From NCBI GenBank assembly GCA_020848695.1, contig JADLHT010000001.1, forward strand, positions 1 to 64,000: a DNA stretch of 64,000 nucleotides, read 5' to 3'. Of the stretch, positions 37,699-46,740 are shown piece after piece. Made by a program: the position numbers and the translations under genes. The stretch is from Saprospiraceae bacterium (GTDB lineage: Bacteria > Bacteroidota > Bacteroidia > Chitinophagales > Saprospiraceae). Within the stretch, counting starts at the first letter, position 1; each line of letters begins with the position of its first letter. The notes under the pieces are model-generated. The model did no database searches and had not been told where the DNA came from. It saw only the letters and a program-made list of their open reading frames with translations.

Positions 37699-38922
37699 CT
37701 AATTCTCTCTGTAAATCAAACCAACTTCTTTAATCTTTCGGGCGGGTAAAACAGAGGCAAGTAAAACGATAGTAAGGACTACAATTGCCACTATGATAAA
37801 ATCAGTAAGTCTCAATGAAATCGGATAACTGTCAACAATAAAATCGTCCGGAACATTAATTAACGCATATGTCTTCTGTAGCTTATAAAAGACTAAACTT
37901 AAAATAAATCCTACCAGGATCCCGATGAGTCCAAGACTAAAACCGACGCCATGATAAATTTTTTGAATTTGAACATCCTTCATTCCTAAGGACTTTAGTA
38001 TTGATATATCTCTTCGCTTTTCAATAACCAACATCCATAAGGTTCCAACTATTGTAAATGATACTAAGACTAAGGTAAACATAAACAAAGTAAAGAATAA
38101 CCATTTTTCTAAATTCATTATTTTAAGGAAAGCCTCATCTTGCAGGTAGCGATCTTTAACAATATATTCAGATCCCACAATTCCAGAAATTCTACGGATT
38201 GCTTCTTTATTCTTTAATGGATTATTCAATTTTATCTGAATTGAACTTAATATTTTTGAATTTCCAATATACTCTCTTAGTTTTTTCAAATCAGTTAAAA
38301 CAATTTCGTAATCCGACTCTTGCTTAAGCGAATAGATCATTACCGGCTGAATTAGGTATTTTTTGAAATTATTTTCGTTAAGGTCAATTTTACCATTTAC
38401 AAACCCTGGTGTATAAATAATTAGCTGCTCAAAAAATTTTTCAATATTAACGCCTAACTTATTACTAATACCCAAACCCAGATAGGCAAAATTTTTACCG
38501 GTCGGTTCAGACAAAATTTCACCTTCTATAATCGCTGAATCCAGAGAAATCAACCTAACAAAGTTCTCATCAATACCTTTTATTTTCGCAAAATCCTGTG
38601 TCTCATTATATTGAATCAGACAATTCTGTTCAAATACCCGTGAAAGTACTTTAACTTCTTTTAAGTCAATCAATTTTGAAATCATCAAACTATCTTCCTG
38701 AAAAGGTCTTTCCTCCTTCTGCACGATTTTAATATCTGGATTATACTTGCTGAACATTCCGGAAACCAACTCCTCAAATCCATTGAAAACTGACAAGACA
38801 ATGATTAAAGCTGCCGTACCTATTGCCAATCCAAATATCGTAATTGACGCGATGATATTAATACTCAAAGATGTATTTCGTGCCCACAAATATTTAGTAA
38901 CAATAAATGGTACTATGCTCAT
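37699..38922 (-). CDS. FtsX/LolE-type ABC transporter permease
   Basis: A 407-residue inner-membrane protein with the MacB/FtsX layout: one N-terminal helix (about 20-45, IIASITIFGLAIGTAALIIVLSVFNGFEE), a periplasmic domain of about 225 residues, and three C-terminal helices (about 275-400). Features such as KRRDISILKSLGMKDVQIQKIY match the lipoprotein-releasing LolC/E family. No ABC ATPase lies beside it in this cluster, so its partner is elsewhere. It overlaps the GH3-fusion gene by 4 bases. A role in lipoprotein release is inferred from the fold. Confidence 0.88.
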   Translation of the reverse strand: MSIVPFIVTKYLWARNTSLSINIIASITIFGLAIGTAALIIVLSVFNGFEELVSGMFSKYNPDIKIVQKEERPFQEDSLMISKLIDLKEVKVLSRVFEQNCLIQYNETQDFAKIKGIDENFVRLISLDSAIIEGEILSEPTGKNFAYLGLGISNKLGVNIEKFFEQLIIYTPGFVNGKIDLNENNFKKYLIQPVMIYSLKQESDYEIVLTDLKKLREYIGNSKILSSIQIKLNNPLKNKEAIRRISGIVGSEYIVKDRYLQDEAFLKIMNLEKWLFFTLFMFTLVLVSFTIVGTLWMLVIEKRRDISILKSLGMKDVQIQKIYHGVGFSLGLIGILVGFILSLVFYKLQKTYALINVPDDFIVDSYPISLRLTDFIIVAIVVLTIVLLASVLPARKIKEVGLIYREN

Positions 38923-41816
38923 ATTACAGATAAAGACTTATAAATTAAATCTTGAATTTTAACTCTGAATCTCAATTTGTGTAATAAATTAATGGATGAA
39001 TCAGGATAAGTCCGGTTTGACAAAAATATATAAACAATATTGTTTTCAGGATCAGCCCATGCGCAAGTGCCAGTAAAACCGGTATGTCCGAAAGTTGATT
39101 TAGGTGCAAGATTAGAAATATAAGGATTATCAATCTGAGCTACTTCCGGCATATCAAAAATCAATGCTCGTCTATTTAACTCCTTATCTCTTCTGGTGTA
39201 CTTCTTTATCATGTCATTACTAAAATATTCATAGCCTCCATAATTCCCGAAATTTAAAAAACACTGCAAGATGACAGCTATGTCTTCAGCATTTGAAAAA
39301 ATGCCTGCATGACCACTAATACCACCAAACATTGCAGCTCCCATATCATGAACGTAGCCCCTTAATTCCTGATGCCTGAAGTAAGTATCGACTTCAGTTG
39401 GAGCAATTCTTTCAATTCCAATACCATTTTGCAATGGTGTAAAATTCATATTCCTTAAACCTAGCCGTCTATAAACTTTCTTTGCTAAAAATGTCTCAAA
39501 TTCAAGGTGTGAAGTCTTTCTCACCAGTTCAGGTATAAAATAGAAAATCAGATCTGAGTAAAGATACTTTTTAGATTCATGAAGCTTACTATTCTTTATT
39601 ACAGCTAATATTGTATCCTTATAATCAGATCTTAAATACATCTTATCGGCAACAGGAATATTAAAAGAATCAGAGGGCGTCTCTCTATAAAAATTAGTAT
39701 TAATAATATTTAATGTATCCGGGGAAATCAAGGTGGATTTATAATAAGGTATCCAACTCACTAAACCTGCCTGATGCAACAATGCATCTCTAATCTTTAT
39801 AAATTCTTTATTGGAATCTTTCAAATCCGGAAAATAATACGACAGATTCTTTCCAATACTCAATGAATTATTGTCATCCAATTGCATTATACATGGAGCA
39901 CTTGCAACAATCTTTGTCAAACTTGCAATATCATATATTGTGCTTTCCGTTACTTTCTGTAACGAATCATACTTTTGAAATCCAAAGCTGTGTTCAAAAA
40001 CAATCTTATTGTTCCTAGCAATTAAAATTTGACCGCCAGGTGCAGATTTCGATTCAATTATTTGTTGTGCGATATCAATAATACCATTCAAAGTGTCCGA
40101 ATTCATTCCTTGTGATTCCGGAAATGAGTAACCGAGTCGAAATAAAGATGGTCTTCGGATACCATAACCTGATTGGTAATTTTTACCTAAGCTGATGGGT
40201 AAAGTTCCCGAAATTGGATCTGTACCAAACATCATCTCAGCAGTAATATTCTGAATTATATCGTTGTTCTCATATGCAAGCAGAGCGGATGATACTTCCG
40301 GAAACAATTGTATTACATAAGGGGATCCAAAAACAACCAGATGTACTTTTCTCTTTTTAGATAGTTTATTAATGAACTCAATCTGATCGTTACTCAATCC
40401 ATAATTGTTTGCAGACTTGAAATTCAATTGATGCAAGCTGATAATGATATGATCAGCATCCCTTAATATTGGATTATTCTTCAAGTTGATACTTTGTTCA
40501 GAATAGACAAAAGATGGAACTTCAATATACTTTATCAATCGACTCTGAAATGAAGTAATCTTATCCGTTCCTATACAGATGCTTACAAAAGAATGTTCCA
40601 AATCTCTAAAGGGTATGTCTTTCTTCTTATCTTTTACTAAGGTAATAGAATTGCGATATAATTTTTCTTTTAAAGAAAATGAGTTATAAGTGTTAATATC
40701 TTTTATAAGTCTGCTGGTTTCAATTTTATTTAGTTGATTGAGTTGAGCATCAAACTTATAAGATAAAATTTTTTGAACCTTTGAATCAAGTTCAGTTATC
40801 GATAGTTCACCATTCAGAAATAATTGCTTCAATTTAAGAAAGGCTGCCGGAAGATTTTCAGAGAGTAACAAAATATCTACACCGGCTTTATAACACATAA
40901 CTTCCAATTCACCTGCAGGAAACTTATTGGCAACTGCTTTCATCTCCAATGCATCGGTAATTATCAATCCATTATATTTCATTTGATCTTTTAACAGATC
41001 TGTAATGATAGATGAAGAAAGAGTTGAAGGAAGATCATTGGTCTTTTCTAATGTCGGAACCTGAAGATGGGCAACCATAACTGCATCTACTTTTTTTTCA
41101 GCCAGAATTCTAAAAGGAAAAAGCTCGATGGAATCCAGACGACTTCTGTTATGATTTAATACTGGAAGCTCATAATGTGAATCTTTATCAGTGTCTCCAT
41201 GTCCCGGAAAATGCTTTGCACATGCTAGAACATGCTCATCCTGAAGTCCCTTCATATAAGCGTAGGATTTGGATACAACATTAATTCTGTTATCACCAAA
41301 TGATCGTTCGTTGATTACTGGATTATCAGGATTACTGTTGATATCCACAACCGGAGCAAAATTTAGATTAACACCAATTCTCTTCAATTGACTTGCTACA
41401 TCCCGACCCATTTCATAGATCAGCGAATTATCTCTAATTGCTCCCAGACATAGTTGTTTTGGATAACTGAATCCATCTGATTTCAATCTCATACCAAGAC
41501 TCCATTCAGCGTCCATGGAAATAAACAAAGGTGTTTTACTGATTTCTTGATAATAGTTGGTAAGTTTTGCTTGAGTCTCAGCATTTCCTTGAAAAAAACA
41601 GAGCCCTCCTACATAATAGTTCTTTATTAAATCTTCAATTGATTTTATATGATCTGTATCGTCTTTACCATAAGCTCTGGCAATAAAAAGTTGACCAATC
41701 TTCTCGTCCAGAGAAAGACTATTAAATCTGTTCTTAACCCATTCATCCTTCTCAACTAAATTCTGAGCAAATAGGTAATTTGAAATACTCAAAAATAGAA
41801 TAAAAGCAATGCGCAT
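38919..41816 (-). CDS. Fusion of GH3 beta-N-acetylhexosaminidase and serine beta-lactamase-type hydrolase
   Basis: A 965-residue exported protein with a signal peptide (1-17, YLFAQN). The N-terminal GH3/NagZ-like domain (about 25-350) carries the diagnostic KHFPGHGDTDKDSH at 201-214 and the nucleophile Asp288 in LIITDALEMKAV. A GH3 C-terminal-type domain follows at about 390-560. From about 585 to 960 lies a class C beta-lactamase/transpeptidase-like domain with Ser632-x-x-Lys635 (ASLTK), a YSD at about 760 and the HTG motif in FGHTGFTGT. Together these suggest remodelling or recycling of cell-wall glycan and peptide. Bacteroidota have other proteins of this two-domain type. It starts 3 bases after the TMTC-like gene ends. 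Confidence 0.9.
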   Translation of the reverse strand: MRIAFILFLSISNYLFAQNLVEKDEWVKNRFNSLSLDEKIGQLFIARAYGKDDTDHIKSIEDLIKNYYVGGLCFFQGNAETQAKLTNYYQEISKTPLFISMDAEWSLGMRLKSDGFSYPKQLCLGAIRDNSLIYEMGRDVASQLKRIGVNLNFAPVVDINSNPDNPVINERSFGDNRINVVSKSYAYMKGLQDEHVLACAKHFPGHGDTDKDSHYELPVLNHNRSRLDSIELFPFRILAEKKVDAVMVAHLQVPTLEKTNDLPSTLSSSIITDLLKDQMKYNGLIITDALEMKAVANKFPAGELEVMCYKAGVDILLLSENLPAAFLKLKQLFLNGELSITELDSKVQKILSYKFDAQLNQLNKIETSRLIKDINTYNSFSLKEKLYRNSITLVKDKKKDIPFRDLEHSFVSICIGTDKITSFQSRLIKYIEVPSFVYSEQSINLKNNPILRDADHIIISLHQLNFKSANNYGLSNDQIEFINKLSKKRKVHLVVFGSPYVIQLFPEVSSALLAYENNDIIQNITAEMMFGTDPISGTLPISLGKNYQSGYGIRRPSLFRLGYSFPESQGMNSDTLNGIIDIAQQIIESKSAPGGQILIARNNKIVFEHSFGFQKYDSLQKVTESTIYDIASLTKIVASAPCIMQLDDNNSLSIGKNLSYYFPDLKDSNKEFIKIRDALLHQAGLVSWIPYYKSTLISPDTLNIINTNFYRETPSDSFNIPVADKMYLRSDYKDTILAVIKNSKLHESKKYLYSDLIFYFIPELVRKTSHLEFETFLAKKVYRRLGLRNMNFTPLQNGIGIERIAPTEVDTYFRHQELRGYVHDMGAAMFGGISGHAGIFSNAEDIAVILQCFLNFGNYGGYEYFSNDMIKKYTRRDKELNRRALIFDMPEVAQIDNPYISNLAPKSTFGHTGFTGTCAWADPENNIVYIFLSNRTYPDSSINLLHKLRFRVKIQDLIYKSLSVI

Positions 41817-41819
41817 GAA

Positions 41820-43751
41820 TTATTGGCTCTTTTGTTTAAACTTATCCAAAATTTTCGGATCAATTGATGTAGCTTTCTGAAAATTCTCCTCTGCTTTCTG
41901 TTTGTCACCTTTATTCAAATATGTAAGATATAAATTGAAATAAGCATCTGCAGATTGAGGATTCTTTTTCAATATAGAATAAAATATTTCCAATGCCTTA
42001 TCATAATTTCCCATTACTCCATTGGCTACGCCCATTAAAGATATGGTCTCTTCGTCGTCCGGATTAAGTTGCAATGAAGTTTCCAGATATTTTAATGCTT
42101 GTGAAGGGTTGTTGTCTCTCATTCCAGCAAGTCTTCCTAATTCCTTATACATTAACGACTGATTTATTGAAGCATCCTTATTGTCAGGTTGATACTTTAT
42201 AATAAAGTTGTACTTTTCAATGGCTTCGTTGTATTCTTTAGCTAAGAAATGAGCATTACCCAACAATTGATACGCTTCAAAATAAAATGGATGAATTGCA
42301 ATTGCTTTTGTAAGATGCTTTTTTGCAATCGCTACTTTCTCCTGCAAAACCTTCTCATTCTTTTCCTTCATGTATTTTTCAAGCAATATGCCCCCTACAG
42401 CTGTATTGAGCTTTGCGCTATTTGGAGAAATTTGTATATCGTGCAAGATTAAACTCATGTCATTCTTCCAATCCCTATTTCGGGTAATGGTCTTAAATGC
42501 TGAAGCTGCAATCAATAGCAATAGTATTGAAACAGATAAATAACTCTTCCAATGTAAAAACTTTACAAAAAAATAAGCCAACAATAATGCAAATCCAAAA
42601 GAAGGCATAAATATAAAACGTTCGCCCATGAAGGTACCGACAGAAAATAAAAGATTAGAAACAATGAACAAGGGTATAAGAAAAGCTGTAATAGAAAAGG
42701 TGATAATTCTTTTCAAATTTATACTTTTCAATGCCCAATAAATTAAAATGGAATATATTAATAAAGAGCACATGGATAATAAAGAACCCATGGAATGAAG
42801 TTCAATGTGCTTGGGATAATAATCGTATGTAAGAGGATGTGGAAAAAGTAATAATCCTAAATATTTAATCAAGGTATAAAAAATAGTACCTAGCTTTTCC
42901 ATATTGGTAAAAGGAATGTACCTGCCATTGACAAATTTGAGAAAAGGATTATTCATCAATTCCAGAGAATGTCCGGCAATCGGGTTCCATCCTAAAATCT
43001 GGGCACGGCAATAAAGAAATATAAAAGTGGGAACAAGGAGAAACAGAAAAAACTTTAGACTCTTTGCTCCGCCAATATTTCTAAAAAAATACAAACCTAA
43101 GGGTATTAATACTAGATAACTTATACTATTCTCTTTTGCAAATAAAGCTAACATAAAAGCTGATAGAGACATAAGTAGATTTCCAATCCTCATACTTTTA
43201 CTCCAACGCAATGCAAAATAAAATGATGTCATGGACAATAGGAGTGCAAGTATTTCGTCAAGTCCTTTAATATTAGCAACACATTCCGTATGAATCGGAT
43301 GAATTACAAAAAACAAACTGCATAGAAATGAAATTGCCTTGAAATCTGATTGAACATATTGCTCCAACAATAATTTACACACTTCGTAAATAACTATTCC
43401 TAAAAGTGCAAAGCAAATAATATTAAGCAAATGAAAAACTAAAGCGTTTGATCCGAAAATTTGAAAAACAATTGCAAAGGCGACCAATGAGAGAGGTCTG
43501 TATCTTCCCCCGGATACCAACTTATCTTTACCTTCAACTTTAAAAAACCCTCTGAATGTATCTTTGGTGAGAATGTCCGGAATTCCGGAAATACCCTTCT
43601 TCGTATAAATATTTTTTGTAATTACAATACTATCATCAACAGCAAAATCATTCATCAAAGTATTTCCATAGAAAAGAAAAACCAGACCAACTAATAGAAT
43701 TCTGTGAACCTTTCCACCACTTTCTATAAACTTCAATATTTGCTGAATCAT
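41820..43751 (-). CDS. TMTC-like GT-C membrane protein with C-terminal TPRs (copy B)
   Basis: 643 residues with about 10-11 membrane helices (about 15-435) followed by TPR repeats (about 440-640, AYQLLGNAHFLAKEYNEAIEKYNFIIKYQPDNKDA). The first loop has the acidic motif FAVDDSIVITKN and a later loop FFVIHPIHTECVANIKGLDEI, as in the TMTC/DUF1736 GT-C glycosyltransferases. Animal TMTC proteins are O-mannosyltransferases. A protein O-glycosyltransferase role here is inferred. It is a paralogue of the protein encoded just beyond yebC, with SGGRYRPLSLVAF in both in near-identical form. Confidence 0.82.
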   Translation of the reverse strand: MIQQILKFIESGGKVHRILLVGLVFLFYGNTLMNDFAVDDSIVITKNIYTKKGISGIPDILTKDTFRGFFKVEGKDKLVSGGRYRPLSLVAFAIVFQIFGSNALVFHLLNIICFALLGIVIYEVCKLLLEQYVQSDFKAISFLCSLFFVIHPIHTECVANIKGLDEILALLLSMTSFYFALRWSKSMRIGNLLMSLSAFMLALFAKENSISYLVLIPLGLYFFRNIGGAKSLKFFLFLLVPTFIFLYCRAQILGWNPIAGHSLELMNNPFLKFVNGRYIPFTNMEKLGTIFYTLIKYLGLLLFPHPLTYDYYPKHIELHSMGSLLSMCSLLIYSILIYWALKSINLKRIITFSITAFLIPLFIVSNLLFSVGTFMGERFIFMPSFGFALLLAYFFVKFLHWKSYLSVSILLLLIAASAFKTITRNRDWKNDMSLILHDIQISPNSAKLNTAVGGILLEKYMKEKNEKVLQEKVAIAKKHLTKAIAIHPFYFEAYQLLGNAHFLAKEYNEAIEKYNFIIKYQPDNKDASINQSLMYKELGRLAGMRDNNPSQALKYLETSLQLNPDDEETISLMGVANGVMGNYDKALEIFYSILKKNPQSADAYFNLYLTYLNKGDKQKAEENFQKATSIDPKILDKFKQKSQ

Positions 43752-43771
43752 TCTGTTAGGATTCGAAAGTC

Positions 43772-44482
43772 CTATTCCATTGTACTATAAACATTCTGTA
43801 CATCATCATCCTCTTCAATCTTATCCAAGAGTTTATTGAGTTCTTCCTCTTGAGCCGAATCCAATTTTTTGGTAACAGTAGGAACTCGGTCAAAACTGGA
43901 TTCAATAATTTCGTAATTGTTAGATTCAAAAAAACTCTGAAGACTTCCAAAAGTCTCGAAGGGACCATAGATAATAAACTCTTCGTTTTCTACAACAAAC
44001 TCTTCACATCCATAATCAATTAATTCCAGCTCCAATTCCTCAGAATCAATTTCCGGTTTTCTTTTAATTCTAAAATTACATTTATGATCAAACATGAATG
44101 AAACCGAACCAGAAACTCCCAGACTTCCATTATACTTATTGAAATAGGATCGAATATTAGCAACGGTTCTTGTAGGATTGTCTGTGGCTGTTTCAACCAA
44201 TACCGCAATTCCGTGAGGACCATATCCTTCATAAGTCAATATTTCCAAATCTTTTTCATCCTTGGATGTAGCTTTTTTTATTGCGGCTTCCAGTCTGTCT
44301 TTAGGCATGTTGACAGCTCTTGCATTCTGTATTGCAGCACGAAGTCTTGGATTATTCTCAGGATTAGGACCTGACGCTTTTACTGCCATAAAAACATCTT
44401 TGCTTATTCTTGCAAATTGTTTGCTCATTTTTGCATATCGAGCAAACATCTTGTGTTTTCTTACTTCAAAAATTCTACCCAT
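43772..44482 (-). CDS. yebC: YebC/PmpR-family protein, TACO1-like
   Basis: 236 residues with the family opening MGRIFEVRKHKMFARYAKMSKQFARISKDVFMAVKASGPNPENNPRLRAAIQNARAVNMPKD and the segment YEGYGPHGIAVLVETATDNPTRTVANIRSYFNK. Family members bind DNA or RNA; recent work links some YebC proteins to translation of polyproline and similar motifs. The N-terminus varies from the commoner GHSKWANIKHRK opening, as in the YeeN-like subgroup. It is sandwiched between two TMTC-like paralogues (gaps of 20 and 47 bases). Confidence 0.93.
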   Translation of the reverse strand: MGRIFEVRKHKMFARYAKMSKQFARISKDVFMAVKASGPNPENNPRLRAAIQNARAVNMPKDRLEAAIKKATSKDEKDLEILTYEGYGPHGIAVLVETATDNPTRTVANIRSYFNKYNGSLGVSGSVSFMFDHKCNFRIKRKPEIDSEELELELIDYGCEEFVVENEEFIIYGPFETFGSLQSFFESNNYEIIESSFDRVPTVTKKLDSAQEEELNKLLDKIEEDDDVQNVYSTME

Positions 44483-44529
44483 ATACTTTACTAATTTCTA
44501 AACGATTTGAATATTAATGATAATTATTA

Positions 44530-46464
44530 TTACTGAACGATTGGCTTTTGCATGTTCAACAATTTCGCACCAAGACCCTTATCTAATTTATATGCCTCTT
44601 TAATATATTTCGAACCCGTTGTCTTATCACCCATTTTATAATAAGTATTTCCTATATTTACCAGGAGCATTCCGTTTGTAGGATCCAATTGAATAGCTTT
44701 ATTAAAATAATCAATAGATAACAGATACTCTTTCTTAACACCATAAGCCATTCCCAAGGATTCCAACAATCTTGGGTCATTAGGTTTAATTTTGAATGAC
44801 TTGATTAAAATATCAATTGCCTTGTCTATTTCTTCTTCAGATTCTTTAAGAGCAATTGAGCGACCAAATTCACGATAACAAATTTGCAGATTTCTTAATA
44901 CATCAGATCCGTTGGGATTCAGATCCAAATATTTATCATAAGCATTTGCTGCTTTCTCATAATCCTTTCTTAAATAATGTAAATTGCCAAGGAGAAATAA
45001 TGCGTTTGCATGCCTTGGGTAGAGTTGAACTGTTCTTTCTAAATGTGGTATCGCTTCAGCAATTAATAAGTCATTCGCTACACTGTCAGGAGAGCTTTTA
45101 ATTTTTTCAACCAGGTGATATGCTAATTCGGTATGAGCCTTAATGCTATTCTTAGAAATTTCGACATCCGTAGAAAATAAACTGTACTCATTTTTCCAAT
45201 CCGGATTTCTTTCAATGGTTACATATGAGTATAAACCTATAATCAGCAATAAACTGCTAAATAGGATATTCAATTTATTTTTCAAAATGGAATACATCAA
45301 ATATCCGAGTACCAAAGAAAATCCTAAAGAAGCCGTAAATGCAAAACGTTCTGCCATAGGAACACCCATAGGTACTACCAAATTGGAAACCAATACTAAA
45401 GGTAAAAGGGTTAGCAAGATTCCAAAACTAAGGACAGGTCTGGATTTTTTAATAACATATGAATAAATTAAAAATGCAATTAATAAAATAAAAGGTATAG
45501 CTGATGTGGGTGACCCCAACTGTTGTAAGCTGGCGTGTTGCGGAAAATAATCATGCGTTAAGGGATACGGAATAAAAAATAACTTTATGTATTTACCAAT
45601 ACTGGCAAAGATCATCCCCATTTTTTCTGACCAACTTGCTTCCGTAAGACTCAGCCCACGGATTTTCATAAATGGATTAGTTAGAACATCTCTAGAAACA
45701 TCATCATAAATTTTTGTTCCAATAACTGCCATTCTTGCTAGACCATAACACAAAAAAGATGCAAGTGCAGGTGCATTTGAAATAAAAATCTGCTTCCAGC
45801 TAACGCTTCTAAAAAAAAATAATATTAAAGGTGTTAAATACAAGAAATTGATTGCTGACTCCTTGCTAAAAATCGCTATACTATAACTTATAAAACTCAA
45901 AATCAGAAATTTGATTTTAAGAAAATCTACATACTTTAGAATAAGATGCATGCCAAGAATTCCAAATAATAAGGATATGATCTCGTCCAGACTTTTTACA
46001 TTATTGACAACCTCTGTATGTATTGGATGAGCAACAAAAAGTAAGCCAACAATGAAAGATACCGGCCTAGCAATTGATTCAAACTTTTTAAAGAGTGCAT
46101 AAACTAAAAACCGATAGATCATCCAGCTCAATAGAGAATACATTATTACATTAAGGAGGTGATAATACATCGGATTTAATCCAAATACAGGATAAAGCGA
46201 CGAAAAGACAACCAAAGTAAATGGTCTGTATCTACCTCCGCTAACACTTACCCCACTATTATCATTTACAAAAAATCCCTTGAAACTGTCATTATTCAGA
46301 ATATCACCTATTCCCTGGAATCCCTTCTTTACAAATTCATTCTTCTTTAAGACAATATTATCATCCAATATAAAATCATGATCCAGGGTATTGACATATA
46401 ATAAAACGGACAATAATACAAGGATAATCTGATGCCATTTGCCATTATTCAAAAACCTTTCCAT
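44530..46464 (-). CDS. TMTC-like GT-C membrane protein with C-terminal TPRs (copy A)
   Basis: 644 residues, first gene of the long minus-strand cluster. It has about 10-11 membrane helices (about 10-430), the acidic first-loop motif FILDDNIVLKKNEF, the SGGRYRPFTLVVF segment and VAHPIHTEVVNNVKSLDEI. A TPR tail runs over about 445-640 (ALFLLGNLHYLRKDYEKAANAYDKYLDLNPNG). These features match the TMTC/DUF1736 group. It shares architecture and many motifs with the copy beyond yebC, showing an old duplication. A -7/-33 promoter pair lies upstream at 46507-46539. Protein glycosylation is the inferred role. Confidence 0.82.
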   Translation of the reverse strand: MERFLNNGKWHQIILVLLSVLLYVNTLDHDFILDDNIVLKKNEFVKKGFQGIGDILNNDSFKGFFVNDNSGVSVSGGRYRPFTLVVFSSLYPVFGLNPMYYHLLNVIMYSLLSWMIYRFLVYALFKKFESIARPVSFIVGLLFVAHPIHTEVVNNVKSLDEIISLLFGILGMHLILKYVDFLKIKFLILSFISYSIAIFSKESAINFLYLTPLILFFFRSVSWKQIFISNAPALASFLCYGLARMAVIGTKIYDDVSRDVLTNPFMKIRGLSLTEASWSEKMGMIFASIGKYIKLFFIPYPLTHDYFPQHASLQQLGSPTSAIPFILLIAFLIYSYVIKKSRPVLSFGILLTLLPLVLVSNLVVPMGVPMAERFAFTASLGFSLVLGYLMYSILKNKLNILFSSLLLIIGLYSYVTIERNPDWKNEYSLFSTDVEISKNSIKAHTELAYHLVEKIKSSPDSVANDLLIAEAIPHLERTVQLYPRHANALFLLGNLHYLRKDYEKAANAYDKYLDLNPNGSDVLRNLQICYREFGRSIALKESEEEIDKAIDILIKSFKIKPNDPRLLESLGMAYGVKKEYLLSIDYFNKAIQLDPTNGMLLVNIGNTYYKMGDKTTGSKYIKEAYKLDKGLGAKLLNMQKPIVQ

Positions 46465-46506
46465 GAAAATAATAATCTTTGCTCTAATTTAATTGATTAA
46501 AGGGCG

Positions 46507-46539
46507 CAAAGATACAATTTTCAACTCATAAAAAGTCAA
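46507..46539 (-). promoter_or_regulatory. Candidate promoter of the 46.5-35.7 kb minus-strand operon
   Basis: TATCTTTG (46507-46514, minus strand) matches TAnnTTTG, with TTG at 46537-46539, 22 bases upstream, as the -33 box. The start codon is 43 bases downstream. Confidence 0.55.
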
Positions 46540-46740
46540 TAAGTATCTAAAAATGAAGACATTCCAAGTTCATAGGTTGGCAATATATTATACAGTTTCA
46601 AATTATTGACTTTTACCTTTTTTTAAAAACTTCTATTATTCTCTGAGTATATATCTGAAAATGTTCTATGGACAAGAACTCCCAATTTTTTCCGTATAAA
46701 TTTACTTCTAATTCGAATGACTTCAATTTGTTTTAATCAT

